Source: an uncultured Gemmatimonadaceae bacterium
GTDB taxonomy: Bacteria > Gemmatimonadota > Gemmatimonadetes > Gemmatimonadales > Gemmatimonadaceae
Reading direction: 5' to 3'
Assembly: GCA_955652635.1 (NCBI GenBank)
Contig: CATPBN010000096.1
Span: 1 to 6,233 of the forward strand
Length of the DNA stretch: 6,233 bases
The notes beneath the pieces were generated by a model. The model did no database searches and had not been told where the DNA came from. It was given only the letters and a program-made list of their open reading frames with translations. Numbering within the stretch: position 1 is the stretch's first letter; each line of letters opens with the position of its first letter. Both the position numbers and the translations under genes were made by a program. Below, one piece after another: positions 6,074 through 6,233 of this stretch.

Positions 6074-6233
6074 ATAGAAAATGGGACGGAGAGGTTTTTT
6101 GAAGCCCGGTCGAATTTTTGAGGCCCTCACCACGCCTACCGTCTTCCCCGCACTGGGGCATGACGTCAACGAAGTTTATCGGACCCACTCGAAGGACTTG
6201 TTGGCTCAAAAAGTGAGTTCTCCGCCCCAACGA
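6074..6233. other. right-edge stretch, no confident gene; open frames on both strands
   Basis: Two frames are open to the window edge. On plus, ATG at 6081 runs 51 codons (MGRRGFLKPGRIFEALTTPT onward) and has a GGAG at 6066-6069, eleven bases upstream. On minus, an open frame entering from the right ends at a TAA (6072-6074) just before the hairpin (final residues GLQKTSPSHFL). Neither gives a recognisable protein, and third-position G/C is lower than in the genes to the left. I cannot choose between a plus gene start, a minus gene end and non-coding DNA. Confidence 0.3.
6096..6126. repeat. 12-base imperfect direct repeat, centre spacing 19
   Basis: TTTTTGAAGCCC (6096-6107) recurs as TTTTTGAGGCCC (6115-6126), with a single mismatch and a 19-base period, close to two helical turns. 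It lies upstream of the pterin operon. It could be a paired regulator-binding site or chance, since part of it is a T-run. Confidence 0.35.

Noticed and set aside
6161..6168. TGACGTCA perfect palindrome
   Set aside because: It is an isolated eight-base palindrome with no flanking symmetry; such sites occur by chance and no partner gene is known here.

Overview
The window is G+C-rich bacterial chromosome with tightly packed genes in two convergent blocks. No mobile element, CRISPR array, rRNA or tRNA is visible. Gene content points to a free-living Gram-negative-type bacterium: a secreted lipoprotein with Ig-like segments, an FAA1-type acyl-CoA synthetase and a pterin operon. The opening of the protein at 3628-4266 (LLDLLRCIRPHDETWLVAS) resembles what I remember from Gemmatimonadota. 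That assignment is inference from memory and has not been searched.

Left block, plus strand, 1-3653: the C-terminal end of a TPR protein, an orphan ParA-type ATPase, a putative lipoprotein, and a long-chain fatty-acid CoA ligase. The junctions are very tight: TAG|ATG with no gap, then a 4-base ATGA overlap, then a 27-base gap with a good Shine-Dalgarno. The first three genes therefore look translationally coupled, and the ligase is probably on the same transcript.

Right block, minus strand, 6017 down to 3628: a 6-pyruvoyl-tetrahydropterin synthase (PTPS/QueD family), GTP cyclohydrolase I (folE), a short-chain dehydrogenase/reductase (SDR), and a Trm112-like zinc-ribbon protein with a degenerate methyltransferase-like C-terminal half. 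GTP cyclohydrolase I, PTPS and an SDR are the three enzyme types that make tetrahydrobiopterin (GTP to dihydroneopterin triphosphate, to 6-pyruvoyl-tetrahydropterin, to BH4). The PTPS here carries the CxxxxxHGH spacing of the animal-type enzyme, not the CxxxHGH of QueD. The best reading of the operon is therefore a bacterial tetrahydropterin cofactor pathway. Queuosine synthesis is less likely but not excluded.

The two blocks converge and overlap by 26 bases at 3628-3653. Right of the pterin operon (6018-6233) there is a strong minus-oriented hairpin, a 12-base imperfect direct repeat, and short open frames on both strands that run to the window edge. No gene can be called there with confidence.
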